NCBI GenBank assembly: GCA_017413145.1
Contig: JAFPUX010000281.1
Location: forward strand, 1 to 13,113
Direction of reading: 5' to 3'
DNA: 13,113 nt
Source: Kiritimatiellia bacterium
GTDB lineage: Bacteria; Verrucomicrobiota; Kiritimatiellia; RFP12; UBA3636
The notes under the pieces are model-generated. The model saw only the letters and a program-made list of their open reading frames with translations, ran no database searches and had not been told where the DNA came from. Shown here one piece after another: positions 6,357 through 13,033 of this stretch. Each line of letters begins with the position of its first letter. Within the stretch, counting starts at the first letter, position 1. Made by a program: the position numbers and the translations under genes.

Positions 6357-7763
6357 GTGAAACTGGAAGACTACATCGGCGAGGCGACGGCTTACGACAA
6401 GAAGCTCATGCTCGAACGGAAGGATCCGACGAGCTGGCTCAAGAGCGTGAGCGCGTTCGCGAACACGCAGGGCGGCAAGCTGCTCTTCGGCGTCGCGAAC
6501 GACGGTTCCCTCGCCGGCCTTGCCGACGCGCCGGGCGACGCCGAGTTCATCAGCGAGGCCGTCAAGACCCAGATGGATCCCGCCCCGGAGATCGACCTCT
6601 CCATCCACGAGGAGGACGGCAGGCGTTTCGTGGTCGTCGTCGTCAAGGCCGGCGCCGAGACGCCCTACTACACCTTCGTCAAGGGCCACCGCGACGCCTA
6701 CGTCCGCATCGGCAACGAGAGCGTGAAGGCCGACGCAACCCAGCTCAAGCGCCTCGTGCTGAAAGGAGCCGGCCGGTCGTGGGACAGCCTCCCGACCCGA
6801 TTCGTCCGGACGAACTATTCGTTCGAGATGCTCCGCGCCGCCTACTTCGCCAAGACGAAAACGCCGCTTGCGGACGACGACTTCGAGTCTTTCGGGCTCG
6901 CAGACGCCGCGGGCAACCTCACGAACGCCGGCGCCCTTCTGGCGGACGACGCCCTCGTGCGGCATTCGCGCGTGTTCTGCACCCGGTGGCGTGGACTCAC
7001 GAAAGCGAATGGCGTGATGGAGGCCATCGACGACCACGAGTATTTCGGCGGGCTCATCTCGCTTCTCAAAGCCGCGAAAAGATTCGTCGTCGCGAACACG
7101 AAGATGATGTGGCGCAAGGCGCCCGACCGGCGGATCGAATACCCCGAGTATCCCGAACGCGCCTACGAAGAATGCATCGTCAATGGTCTCATCCACCGGG
7201 ATTACCTCGAACTCGGCGGGGAACTGCACGTCGACATCTTCGACGACCGGATGGAGTTCTTTTCTCCGGGCGCCATGCCAAGCGGCAGGACGGCCGAAAA
7301 CGCCGATTTGCGCCGCGTGTCATCCCTGCGTCGCAACCCCGTCATTGCCGACCTTTTCCAACGCCTGGACCTGATGGAGCGCCGCGGAAGCGGTTTCGGG
7401 AAAATCATCGACGCCTACGCCTTCGAATCCGAAAAGCGCGGTCGCGTTCTAAAGCCGACCTTCAGTTCCGGCGCGATGGGTTTCACCATGGTACTCCCGA
7501 ACCTCAACTACGGTCTCGACGCCAACACCCTTGCCGGTGTGGAGAAAGGTGTGGAGAAAAGTGTGGAGAAAGGTATGGAGAAAAGTGCGGAGAAAATCAT
7601 CCGCCACTTGGCGGAGAATCCACACGCCACACAAAACGAATTGGCGGTCGTGACAGGACTTTCCGTTCGGGGCGTAGAGAAGAATTTGAGCCGACTGAAG
7701 GCCTCCGGCGTCATCCGCCGCGTCGGTCCCGACAAGGGCGGTCATTGGGAGGTCGTGAAGTGA
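6357..7763 (+). CDS. AlbA_2 (Schlafen-like) domain putative transcriptional regulator, RecG-like C-terminal ATPase region and winged helix
   Basis: This 468-aa protein starts at GTG 6357. The in-frame ATG at 6231 lies upstream of the promoter, and ACAGGA precedes the GTG at suitable spacing. The AlbA_2 domain (PF04326) is at the N-terminus, with the signature SAFANTQGGKLLFGVANDG at residues 32-50. Residues of about 260-350 match the HATPase_c_4/RecG-like C-terminal domain: EECIVNGLIHRDY (271-283), DDRMEFFSPGAMPSG (296-310) and RRNPVIADLFQRLDLMERRG (325-344). Residues 394-413 are five four-residue repeats (GVEK-like), a charged linker. Residues of about 411-468 form a winged helix (NELAVVTGLSVRGVEKNLSRLKASGVI). 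Proteins of this build are annotated as DNA-binding regulators or RecG-like, and their targets are mostly unknown. It is a single-gene unit, convergent with the downstream operon. Confidence 0.87.
   Translation: MKLEDYIGEATAYDKKLMLERKDPTSWLKSVSAFANTQGGKLLFGVANDGSLAGLADAPGDAEFISEAVKTQMDPAPEIDLSIHEEDGRRFVVVVVKAGAETPYYTFVKGHRDAYVRIGNESVKADATQLKRLVLKGAGRSWDSLPTRFVRTNYSFEMLRAAYFAKTKTPLADDDFESFGLADAAGNLTNAGALLADDALVRHSRVFCTRWRGLTKANGVMEAIDDHEYFGGLISLLKAAKRFVVANTKMMWRKAPDRRIEYPEYPERAYEECIVNGLIHRDYLELGGELHVDIFDDRMEFFSPGAMPSGRTAENADLRRVSSLRRNPVIADLFQRLDLMERRGSGFGKIIDAYAFESEKRGRVLKPTFSSGAMGFTMVLPNLNYGLDANTLAGVEKGVEKSVEKGMEKSAEKIIRHLAENPHATQNELAVVTGLSVRGVEKNLSRLKASGVIRRVGPDKGGHWEVVK
7536..7595 (+). repeat. 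Five tandem 12-nt repeats inside the AlbA_2 gene
   Basis: Units of RGTRYGGAGAAA type run back to back at 7536, 7548, 7560, 7572 and 7584, encoding GVEK-GVEK-SVEK-GMEK-SAEK. Because 12 is a multiple of 3, gain or loss of a unit changes linker length without a frameshift. Confidence 0.9.
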
Positions 7764-7843
7764 TCCGCGCCCGTCCCGATCCGCATCCCGTCCGGTAGTT
7801 TCTTCCGCTCGACGGCGGTTGCCACGCGCCGGAAATGTGAAGG

Positions 7844-7869
7844 CGTGGCGGGGTCCGCACCCCGCCACG
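7844..7869. terminator. Perfect GC hairpin between convergent genes, possible bidirectional terminator / repeat element
   Basis: CGTGGCGGGGT (7844-7854) and ACCCCGCCACG (7859-7869) are perfect 11-nt arms around CCGC. The hairpin lies in the 147-nt gap between the ends of the AlbA_2 gene and the minus-strand operon, where a terminator would serve both strands. Neither side has a strong T-run, so intrinsic termination is uncertain. The arm is also a dispersed motif with further copies at 7901 and 13101 and a related one at 12223-12250. The rest of 7764-7843 shows nothing. Confidence 0.5.
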
Positions 7870-7900
7870 AAGGGCGTTGGCCGCCGCGCTTCGCGCGACG

Positions 7901-7911
7901 CGTGGCGGGGT
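7901..7911 (+). repeat. Copy of the CGTGGCGGGGT dispersed motif, touching the operon's last stop codon
   Basis: The plus strand reads CGTGGCGGGGT. Its last base is also the final base of the minus-strand TGA that ends the 89-aa gene. It can pair with the opposite-facing arm at 7859-7869, giving an alternative to the 7844-7869 hairpin. Confidence 0.6.
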
Positions 7912-8180
7912 CATTCCGCCGGATTGATCGCCCGGAGGCCGGCGGGGTTGTCGACGAGCTCCATCAGGAAGTTGTGCTGTTGGACGTCGCCGTCGTCGAC
8001 CAGAAGCCGTGTGTAGACTCCGCGCCCGGGCTCGAACCCGTGTCCCGCGTCACGGCATCCGATCCGCCGCCCCCACGCAATCATCTTCCGCCCGTTCGCG
8101 TCGCTCCCGAAAAGTTCGACGACGAGACGGAGGTTCCTGTTACATTCGGTCACGTTGGCGGAACCGAATGTTGACGTCAT
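7911..8180 (-). CDS. Small 89-aa protein of unknown function, last gene of the GHKL operon
   Basis: The ATG at 8180 overlaps the TGA of the preceding gene by 4 nt (ATGA), the usual sign of translational coupling. The much longer open frame up to 8603 is a shadow of the preceding gene. The protein starts MTSTFGSANVTECNRNLRLV and contains a LRLVVELFGSDANGRKMIAWGRR stretch, consistent with a strand or helix followed by a basic patch. The second half (GVYTRLLVDDGDVQQHNFLMEL) looks like mixed alpha/beta. There is no signal peptide or membrane segment and I do not recognise the family. Its coupling to the rest of the operon is the main evidence that it is a real gene and a partner of its neighbours. 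Confidence 0.7.
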   Translation of the reverse strand: MTSTFGSANVTECNRNLRLVVELFGSDANGRKMIAWGRRIGCRDAGHGFEPGRGVYTRLLVDDGDVQQHNFLMELVDNPAGLRAINPAE

Positions 8181-8968
8181 GTCAGATCTTCGTCCCAAGG
8201 AATCCGCTTTTGTTTGAAACGGTTGAATGCTTTCGGAAGCATGGTCCAGAGAATCTTGGCGTCCTCGCGATCGAAGAAGTCCATGGTCATGCCGAACTGC
8301 TGGAGGACGCGGACGAAGTTGCGGATGTTGCCGGGATCCTTCTGGGAAGCAATGCGGCGACGGAGTTTCTTTTTGGCGCTCTTGGCGTGGTAGAGCCACA
8401 CGGCTGTCTGCAGGGCGGCGGGATTCTGCATGATTTCCTGCCGACTTGCGCACTCGTGCGAGAAAGCGCTGTTTTCCGAAACCGGTCCTCCGAGAAATGC
8501 CTCCAGCGCATCGGGGCCGAAATCCGCGACGGACAGATGCAGAGAGACGGGAAACGCCATATAGTGGTAGTTCCTGTCCCGGAAATCCGTCTTGAGGATC
8601 CACCGCTTTTCCGCTCCCACGCGATCACGACCGGCGACGCGACCGATGCATTGGCGCCAATACACGACGGAGAGCCACGGCCAGATTCCGTGCCCCGTCC
8701 CCGGAACGGGGCCGGGGCTTTCAAGAAGAGCGGATGCGTAGGACGGCCCGAGGACGGAAAGAAGATATCCGGCCAGGTCCAGCCGAGAGGAGAACTTCCT
8801 TTCGTCGTCGATTTCCCTTCCGTCTCCCAGCGGGTCGGTATAGCGCTCGTCGGCGGAAAGGCGGTCGAATTCCTCCGGAAAGGTCTTTCGCTCCTCCCGG
8901 CAGATGGCGAGGAGGGCCTTAAGTTCCCCGATGCCTTCCGCGGTGAATGCGCGCAACGTTCTTTTCAC
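8177..8968 (-). CDS. Uncharacterised 263-aa protein, fourth gene of the GHKL operon
   Basis: The start is GTG at 8968, preceded at 7 nt by AAGGAGGA; the longer frame up to 9160 would add an arginine-rich shadow of the upstream gene. The N-terminus (VKRTLRAFTAEGIGELKALL) is helical. A central WPWLSVVYWRQC segment is rich in aromatics. The second half has SRQEIMQNPAALQTAVWLYH, LQQFGMTMDFF and ILWTMLP motifs and a basic KSAKKKLRRR stretch. The pattern (W-x-W-L, ASRQE...NPA, L..F..T.D.F) reminds me of uncharacterised proteins such as those labelled DUF6339, but I cannot verify this. No enzyme motif is evident and the protein is soluble. It begins 14 nt after the 254-aa gene and overlaps the 89-aa gene, so all are presumably co-translated. 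Confidence 0.82.
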   Translation of the reverse strand: MKRTLRAFTAEGIGELKALLAICREERKTFPEEFDRLSADERYTDPLGDGREIDDERKFSSRLDLAGYLLSVLGPSYASALLESPGPVPGTGHGIWPWLSVVYWRQCIGRVAGRDRVGAEKRWILKTDFRDRNYHYMAFPVSLHLSVADFGPDALEAFLGGPVSENSAFSHECASRQEIMQNPAALQTAVWLYHAKSAKKKLRRRIASQKDPGNIRNFVRVLQQFGMTMDFFDREDAKILWTMLPKAFNRFKQKRIPWDEDLT

Positions 8969-8982
8969 GGACGTGTCCTCCT

Positions 8983-9747
8983 TCAGCGTGCAATGGCACC
9001 AAGCTTGTTCTGTTCCGAGAAGACCGCGACGGCCTCTTCGATCCACTTGGCCGCGTCGTCCATGTAGTCTTCGAGGACGGAGCCGGAAAGGTTTTCGTCG
9101 TCGGGGCATCCGTCGACGCCGAGACGGTCTTCGACGAACCGTTGCCAGCTGGAGGCCCATTTCGGACGGCGACCGGCTTGCAGGACGAAGGCGTAAAGAA
9201 GGATGTCGCGAAGAATCCGGGGGAGCGCAAGCAGGCGGAACTTCGGGTCGTTCACGTAGTCGAATCCGGCTCGGCTCCTGTCGAGGAGGAGAGTCGGATG
9301 TTCGAGTTCGAATCGGATGCTCCAGATCTGCCCGCCCATGCGGTCGTTCTCGCCCGCGAACTGGACGGGGAGCATCTTCTCGCGACGTCCGCCCCGATCC
9401 TTGGCCCCGAAGGGGCGGATGCGAGGGGCGAGGGCGAGAAGCCGGCGCGTGGCCGGATCCACCACCTTGATGCGGAACAGGACGTGCGCCCCGTCGGAGA
9501 ACCGGTCGAAAACGACAGGCGATCCGTTCTTGAACCGGGCGACGGGACCGAGATCGCGCCGCTGCGCCTCGTTGTGGCGATAGGCTTCGACGACCAGACG
9601 TGCGCCGGGAACGCCGGCGAATCCGTCCAAGACGTCGCCGGTCAGGGAGAGCGTGGTGTTCAGGGGCGTTAGCAGCTCCGAAACCTCGAGACGAAAATCG
9701 GACTGGCGCAGCGTCCGTCGGCCGGTGAAGTTGAAACGGTACGGCAT
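8983..9747 (-). CDS. Uncharacterised 254-aa protein, third gene of the GHKL operon
   Basis: The ATG at 9747 is 4 nt beyond the stop of the GHKL gene and has GGGGAGGA upstream. The longer open frame to 9918 overlaps that gene and is rejected. The N-terminus MPYRFNFTGRRTLRQSDFRL is a basic beta-type opening, followed by beta-rich sequence to about residue 105 (ARLVVEAYRHN, HVLFRIKVVDPATRRLL). The middle has an IWSIRFE...HPTLLLDR segment. The C-terminal half is helical (DPKFRLLALPRILRDILLYAFVL, SSWQRFVEDRL, DAAKWIEEAVAVF). I recall similar proteins of the FTGR.R....D...L type in other phyla next to ATP-binding proteins, but know no function for them. No catalytic motif, signal peptide or membrane segment is visible. 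Its place directly behind the ATPase suggests an adaptor or structural partner. Confidence 0.84.
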   Translation of the reverse strand: MPYRFNFTGRRTLRQSDFRLEVSELLTPLNTTLSLTGDVLDGFAGVPGARLVVEAYRHNEAQRRDLGPVARFKNGSPVVFDRFSDGAHVLFRIKVVDPATRRLLALAPRIRPFGAKDRGGRREKMLPVQFAGENDRMGGQIWSIRFELEHPTLLLDRSRAGFDYVNDPKFRLLALPRILRDILLYAFVLQAGRRPKWASSWQRFVEDRLGVDGCPDDENLSGSVLEDYMDDAAKWIEEAVAVFSEQNKLGAIAR

Positions 9748-9751
9748 GGCG

Positions 9752-11824
9752 TCAGTCCTCCCCTTCCGACGATTGACCGAAGCCACCGTTCTCGGCCTCC
9801 GGGGCGGAGACGACGATGTCGCGGGATCCGTCGAACCCTCGAACGGTAACGGAGAACGATCCGTCCCGGAGCAAACGGACCGCAAGCCTGTTGCCGGCGG
9901 GGGAAACCTGAGCCGCATCCGGCGGCTCGACGCCGATCGAGAACGAATCCTCGTCGCTCAGGAGGAAGTCGGACGGCTTCCAGTCCGGTGAGCCCAACGT
10001 GTTGTAGAACACGCGGACGGCAAAGGAGTAGCCCGCGCGCGCCGGCTCCGGGGAGTCGGGATTGGAACGGATGCGAAAACCATGGCGCCGCCCGGCGGAG
10101 ACGGGTTCGACGAGAAGGCGCGGAGGCGCATGCTCCGGCGGCGGCTCCGGAGAAGGGGACTCCCCGCCGCTTCCGGGCTTCGGATTCTTCGGGGGCTCGG
10201 GTTCCGGCGTGCCCGGAGTACCGGGACGAACAATTGAGAAGACATCCGCGAGCGCATCCCATTCGGGATCCGCGTTCGATTTCTCGAGGATTTCCAGAAT
10301 CGCTGCAACGGATCCTCGGATGAAATCGATCTTCTTCTTCCCGTTCCGATATCCGTCCGCGAGACGCTGGAGCCGCGGGAGCCACTCGGAATGGGACGGA
10401 GGTTCGGCCGCCGTCAGCATCGAAACGAGCAGGCCCGACCGCTCCGGGTGGCGTTCGACGAGGACGGCGGAGACGATGCCGACCGGAACGCGTGCGGTCA
10501 CGTCGTCGATGAGAAGGCCGCTCCGGTAGAACAGCGGACGATAGTTCTTGCCCGTACGGGTCTTCCGCAAGGCAACGAGGAAATGGTCGAAGACCGGACG
10601 CCCGGATTTCGTCTGGACCGAAACCGGCACCTCGAAAACGACGGTCTCGCCGCTTCTGACAGCCTCTCGGACGGACGGCATGCATCCTTCGGGAAACAGA
10701 TCTTCGCCCCACTCGTGTCCCGGATCCCTCTCGTAGAGGCGAAAACGACGTTCCGGCGGGAACGCCGGGGAAACGGCGTCCCGCACGATCGCCTCGTGGA
10801 GCGCCGTCGCTCCCTTGACCTCGCCCGTCCCGTCGCCCAGCCGGACGGCGGCGGAGGCGGCCGTCGCGGCATCGAGCCGGAACGCCGGCTCCGCACCGCA
10901 CGAGACATCGACGACAAGCATACCCCGCAGAACGGCCGGCAGGAAGTGGGCCAGCGCGACGCGGACCATTTCGTCGAGCGTCGCGGCGTCGTCACGGGAA
11001 ACATCCTCCTCGTCGCCGGCGATGTAGGGCACGACGATGGACGTTCCCGGCTCGTCGCCGCGTTCGAGACGGAAATCGCGGAGAAAATCGCGGGCGAGCG
11101 CATGTTCGCCCGGAATCGGCTGCTTGAGAAGCTTCTTCGGGTTGTCCGGATCTTTCGCCAGTTCGATGCCGAACCAACCGTCCGGATCCCAGGTCCGTCC
11201 CTCGCCGTCCTCGCGGACTTGGAGCGTGACGGTTCCGGCAAGAAAGGCCCTCGGTGTTCCCGTTTCACGGACTGTGTAGGCAAACGACGTCTTGAGCCGG
11301 CTCGCCCGCTGGAATACGGCTTTCCCCGCTCCCCAGCTGCCGAGGCTTCCGTTGTCGCCCTTGTCGGTCAGATTTTCGCGGAAGAAATAATTGTAATAGT
11401 TCTTTTCCTTCTTCTTGCTGCCATCCGGCGGTTTGGCGAACGTGTCGCCCGTAAGGCCCGTCGTCCGAAAGTCCTCGATGGCGAAGTACGGACACGGATC
11501 CGATTCGTCCGGGATGCCGGACGGAAGTCCGTTCTTCCGCATCCGGTAGTGCTCTTCGGCATTGGCGCGATATTTCGAGTAGACGGCGCCTTCCAACGCT
11601 CTCGGTCCAAATCCGGAGAAATACAGCCGGACGCGCACGGGAAGGGGATTTCCGTCGGCGTCATAAGAACCGTTCGCGGCATCGAGAGAATTTTGGATGC
11701 CCTCGCGGATGATGGCGGCGAGCGGCGTGTTGTTCGCGAAGAACTCTTCGTTGACGGGGTTCCGCTCCTTGCGCCCCATCTCGTGTTCGTCGAAAATCCA
11801 ACGCGGTGTCATGTCGGAGATCAT
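9752..11824 (-). CDS. GHKL-type (MutL/MORC/Hsp90-like) ATPase, second gene of the operon
   Basis: This 690-aa protein has the Bergerat-fold ATP-binding motifs in order: N box EGIQNSLDA (residues 41-49), a G1-like box IEDFRTTGLTG (116-126), G2 box GSLGSWGAGKAVF (159-171) and a GTSIV motif (260-264). Arg120 sits where the first glycine of D.G.G is usual. Residues of about 270-520 could hold the S5-like transducer domain of GHKL proteins. A proline-rich linker (about 531-575) leads to a beta-rich, Ig-like end (about 576-675). GHKL ATPases of the MutL/MORC type are known in restriction and conflict systems and act as ATP-driven clamps. I see no nuclease motif here. The ATG at 11824 begins one nt after the first gene; Met5 (11812) is an alternative start, and neither has a strong Shine-Dalgarno, so coupling is likely. 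It is cytoplasmic. Confidence 0.9.
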   Translation of the reverse strand: MISDMTPRWIFDEHEMGRKERNPVNEEFFANNTPLAAIIREGIQNSLDAANGSYDADGNPLPVRVRLYFSGFGPRALEGAVYSKYRANAEEHYRMRKNGLPSGIPDESDPCPYFAIEDFRTTGLTGDTFAKPPDGSKKKEKNYYNYFFRENLTDKGDNGSLGSWGAGKAVFQRASRLKTSFAYTVRETGTPRAFLAGTVTLQVREDGEGRTWDPDGWFGIELAKDPDNPKKLLKQPIPGEHALARDFLRDFRLERGDEPGTSIVVPYIAGDEEDVSRDDAATLDEMVRVALAHFLPAVLRGMLVVDVSCGAEPAFRLDAATAASAAVRLGDGTGEVKGATALHEAIVRDAVSPAFPPERRFRLYERDPGHEWGEDLFPEGCMPSVREAVRSGETVVFEVPVSVQTKSGRPVFDHFLVALRKTRTGKNYRPLFYRSGLLIDDVTARVPVGIVSAVLVERHPERSGLLVSMLTAAEPPSHSEWLPRLQRLADGYRNGKKKIDFIRGSVAAILEILEKSNADPEWDALADVFSIVRPGTPGTPEPEPPKNPKPGSGGESPSPEPPPEHAPPRLLVEPVSAGRRHGFRIRSNPDSPEPARAGYSFAVRVFYNTLGSPDWKPSDFLLSDEDSFSIGVEPPDAAQVSPAGNRLAVRLLRDGSFSVTVRGFDGSRDIVVSAPEAENGGFGQSSEGED

Positions 11825-11825
11825 C

Positions 11826-12062
11826 TCACGAAAGCCGGAAAACCTTGTTTCCCGGATCCTGTTTGTTGAATCGGCGTTTGGCGTCGGCGGTGGCTTCTTC
11901 GATGGCGTGGAAAATCTTGGAGACGTCGTTTTTCGAATACTCGTAGACGTTCGGACTTGAGCAGTTGCCGAGCAGGCGAAGCGTGGCGATGATCTTGTTC
12001 GTCCGCGCCTCGGCGAGGCGGACGAAACGCTGGTGCTTGGTTTCGGGCGTGGATGGTTTCAT
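11826..12062 (-). CDS. Small 78-aa helical protein, first gene of the GHKL operon
   Basis: The ATG at 12062 is chosen over the longer frame to 12161 because AGGAAA (minus strand, 12071-12076) precedes it at fair spacing and the promoter -10 lies at 12087-12092, which leaves no room for the longer product. The sequence (MKPSTPETKHQRFVRLAEAR, then TNKIIATLRLLGNCSSPNVYEYS) predicts two or three amphipathic helices with an N-Y-EYS turn, then KNDVSKIFHAIEEATADAKRRFN. I recall similar RFV.LAE.R..K....LRLLGN proteins of unknown function in gut genomes. It has no classic helix-turn-helix. It ends one nt before the ATPase start, so tight co-expression is expected. It could be a regulator, an antitoxin-like partner or a subunit; the sequence does not decide. 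Confidence 0.83.
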   Translation of the reverse strand: MKPSTPETKHQRFVRLAEARTNKIIATLRLLGNCSSPNVYEYSKNDVSKIFHAIEEATADAKRRFNKQDPGNKVFRLS

Positions 12063-12086
12063 GGGATGCGTTTCCTGTGGCCCGTT

Positions 12087-12115
12087 ATTATTCACATTCT
12101 GCGAATATTCGTCAA
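12087..12115 (-). promoter_or_regulatory. Sigma-70 promoter of the five-gene GHKL operon
   Basis: Minus strand: TTGACG (12110-12115), 17-nt spacer, AATAAT (12087-12092), 5 of 6 matches in each hexamer. The start of transcription should be near 12080, about 18 nt before the first ATG. A 10-bp perfect palindrome, CGAATATTCG (12102-12111), lies in the spacer and touches the -35 hexamer, which suits an autoregulatory operator. The surrounding 100 nt is unusually AT-rich for this window. Confidence 0.8.
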
Positions 12116-12188
12116 GTGGAAATTGGATCCATTTGCAGAACAAATTTCGAATATATTTCACAAATGATGATTGGCCGATTCAACCCCT

Positions 12189-12200
12189 CCCTTTAAAGGG
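12189..12200. repeat. Perfect 12-bp palindrome upstream of the operon promoter
   Basis: CCCTTTAAAGGG is a perfect palindrome. It sits about 75 nt upstream of the operon -35 in the gap behind the metallophosphoesterase gene. It could be a regulator site; no second copy was noticed. Confidence 0.4.
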
Positions 12201-12222
12201 ATATCATTACCAAGACAAGATG

Positions 12223-12265
12223 CCCCCGCCACGAGCCTTGTGGCGGAGGGTTCGGGAGTCCCGAA
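12223..12265 (-). terminator. Tandem hairpins after the metallophosphoesterase gene, possible terminator
   Basis: Two inverted repeats lie 15-57 nt past the metallophosphoesterase stop. TTCGGG/CCCGAA with a 3-nt loop is at 12251-12265. A longer arm pair is at 12223-12250, with CCGCCAC (12226-12232) against GTGGCGG (12240-12246), extended by CCC/GGG around a bulged A. On the minus strand the second is followed by a moderately T-rich stretch (CATCTTGTCTTGG), so weak intrinsic termination is plausible. The larger hairpin is built from the same GTGGCGG motif seen at 7844-7911 and 13101. Confidence 0.5.
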
Positions 12266-12279
12266 AACCGCATGTCCGA

Positions 12280-12870
12280 TTATTTGGCGAAGGACAGGCG
12301 GGCGGACGATTCTTGCGACTGTTTCCACGCTTCCTTGAAGCGTCGGTTGTTCTCGACGAGTTCGTCAAGAGTGACGGGACGGAATCCGTTGACATCCACG
12401 CCCGCGTTGAGGACCCGATCCCGCGCGGCGAGAAGAGGCCAGAAGTCGTCGTGCGTGTTGTTGTGGATGTGGCCGTGGATCATGTAGGTGCGGGAGGAAT
12501 GCGGCCATTCGGGCATCGGATAATGGCACAGCGTGGCGCCGCACGGACCGATCGATCCCTGATAGAAGGAATCGACTCGCTCGAAGAAACGCGAGAGGTC
12601 GACCTTTCCGGTCCAGGACGAGTCGTGGTTTCCGAGAATCAGTCGCTTCCGGCCCTTGAGCGTTTCGAGAATCGGTTCCGGGTTCTCGCACCGGAAGAAC
12701 AAATCGCCGAGGATGAAAACGGTGTCGTCCGGGGCTACGCGGTCGTTCCAGTTCGCGACGAGAGTCCGGTCCATTTCCTCGACCGACGAGAACGGCCGGT
12801 CGCAGAAACGGATGATGTTCGCGTGCCCGAAATGGGTGTCGGCGACGAACCAAATGCGGCTGTGTGACAT
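12280..12870 (-). CDS. Calcineurin-like metallophosphoesterase
   Basis: This 196-aa protein has the full metallophosphoesterase motif set: DTHFGH (11-16), GD (55-56), GNHD (80-83), H116 in CHYP, and HGHIH (132-136). These supply the two-metal site expected for Metallophos (PF00149) enzymes that cleave phosphomono- or diesters. The size is typical of the short stand-alone form. The natural substrate is unknown; nucleotides, nucleic acid ends and protein phosphates are all possible for this superfamily. The start at 12870 is chosen because family members begin just before the first strand (IWFVADTHF). It has no good Shine-Dalgarno. In-frame GTG at 12918 has GAGG at 7 nt, and the frame opens at 12972, so the N-terminus is uncertain. 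It is an independent unit upstream of the GHKL operon on the same strand. Confidence 0.88.
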   Translation of the reverse strand: MSHSRIWFVADTHFGHANIIRFCDRPFSSVEEMDRTLVANWNDRVAPDDTVFILGDLFFRCENPEPILETLKGRKRLILGNHDSSWTGKVDLSRFFERVDSFYQGSIGPCGATLCHYPMPEWPHSSRTYMIHGHIHNNTHDDFWPLLAARDRVLNAGVDVNGFRPVTLDELVENNRRFKEAWKQSQESSARLSFAK

Positions 12871-13003
12871 GTCGGATAAATCACGATGCGCGTTTCCGCG
12901 CGGGTTCTTGGAATCCACGATCCGGCCTCGTTCGCCATGACAGCTCTTCAACGGAAGGCGGCAAGCCGGCATCGACCAATGCTCGGTGTGGCTGACGAAG
13001 TGG

Positions 13004-13033
13004 AGAATAGCAGAATGCCCGGGCTCGCGTCAA
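13004..13033 (-). promoter_or_regulatory. Promoter of the metallophosphoesterase gene
   Basis: Minus strand: TTGACG (13028-13033), 18-nt spacer, TATTCT (13004-13009) with TGC before it, an extended -10. Transcription would start near 12997, leaving a leader of about 127 nt before the ATG at 12870. The -35 hexamer lies inside the hairpin at 13015-13053. Confidence 0.58.

Noticed and set aside
6147..7229. Minus-strand open frame of 360 codons
   Set aside because: It is antisense to the AlbA_2 gene and covers its promoter; no recognisable motifs.
10391..11869. Plus-strand open frame of 492 codons
   Set aside because: It is antisense to the GHKL ATPase, whose motifs are clear; no domain features are seen in this frame.
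12735..12938. 67-aa minus-strand frame starting MANEAGSW
   Set aside because: It is out of frame with the metallophosphoesterase it overlaps, with weak ribosome binding and no features.
12871..12972. N-terminal extension of the metallophosphoesterase from ATG 12972
   Set aside because: The extra 34 residues look unlike the family, and there is no Shine-Dalgarno at 12972; the first beta strand begins just after the Met at 12870.
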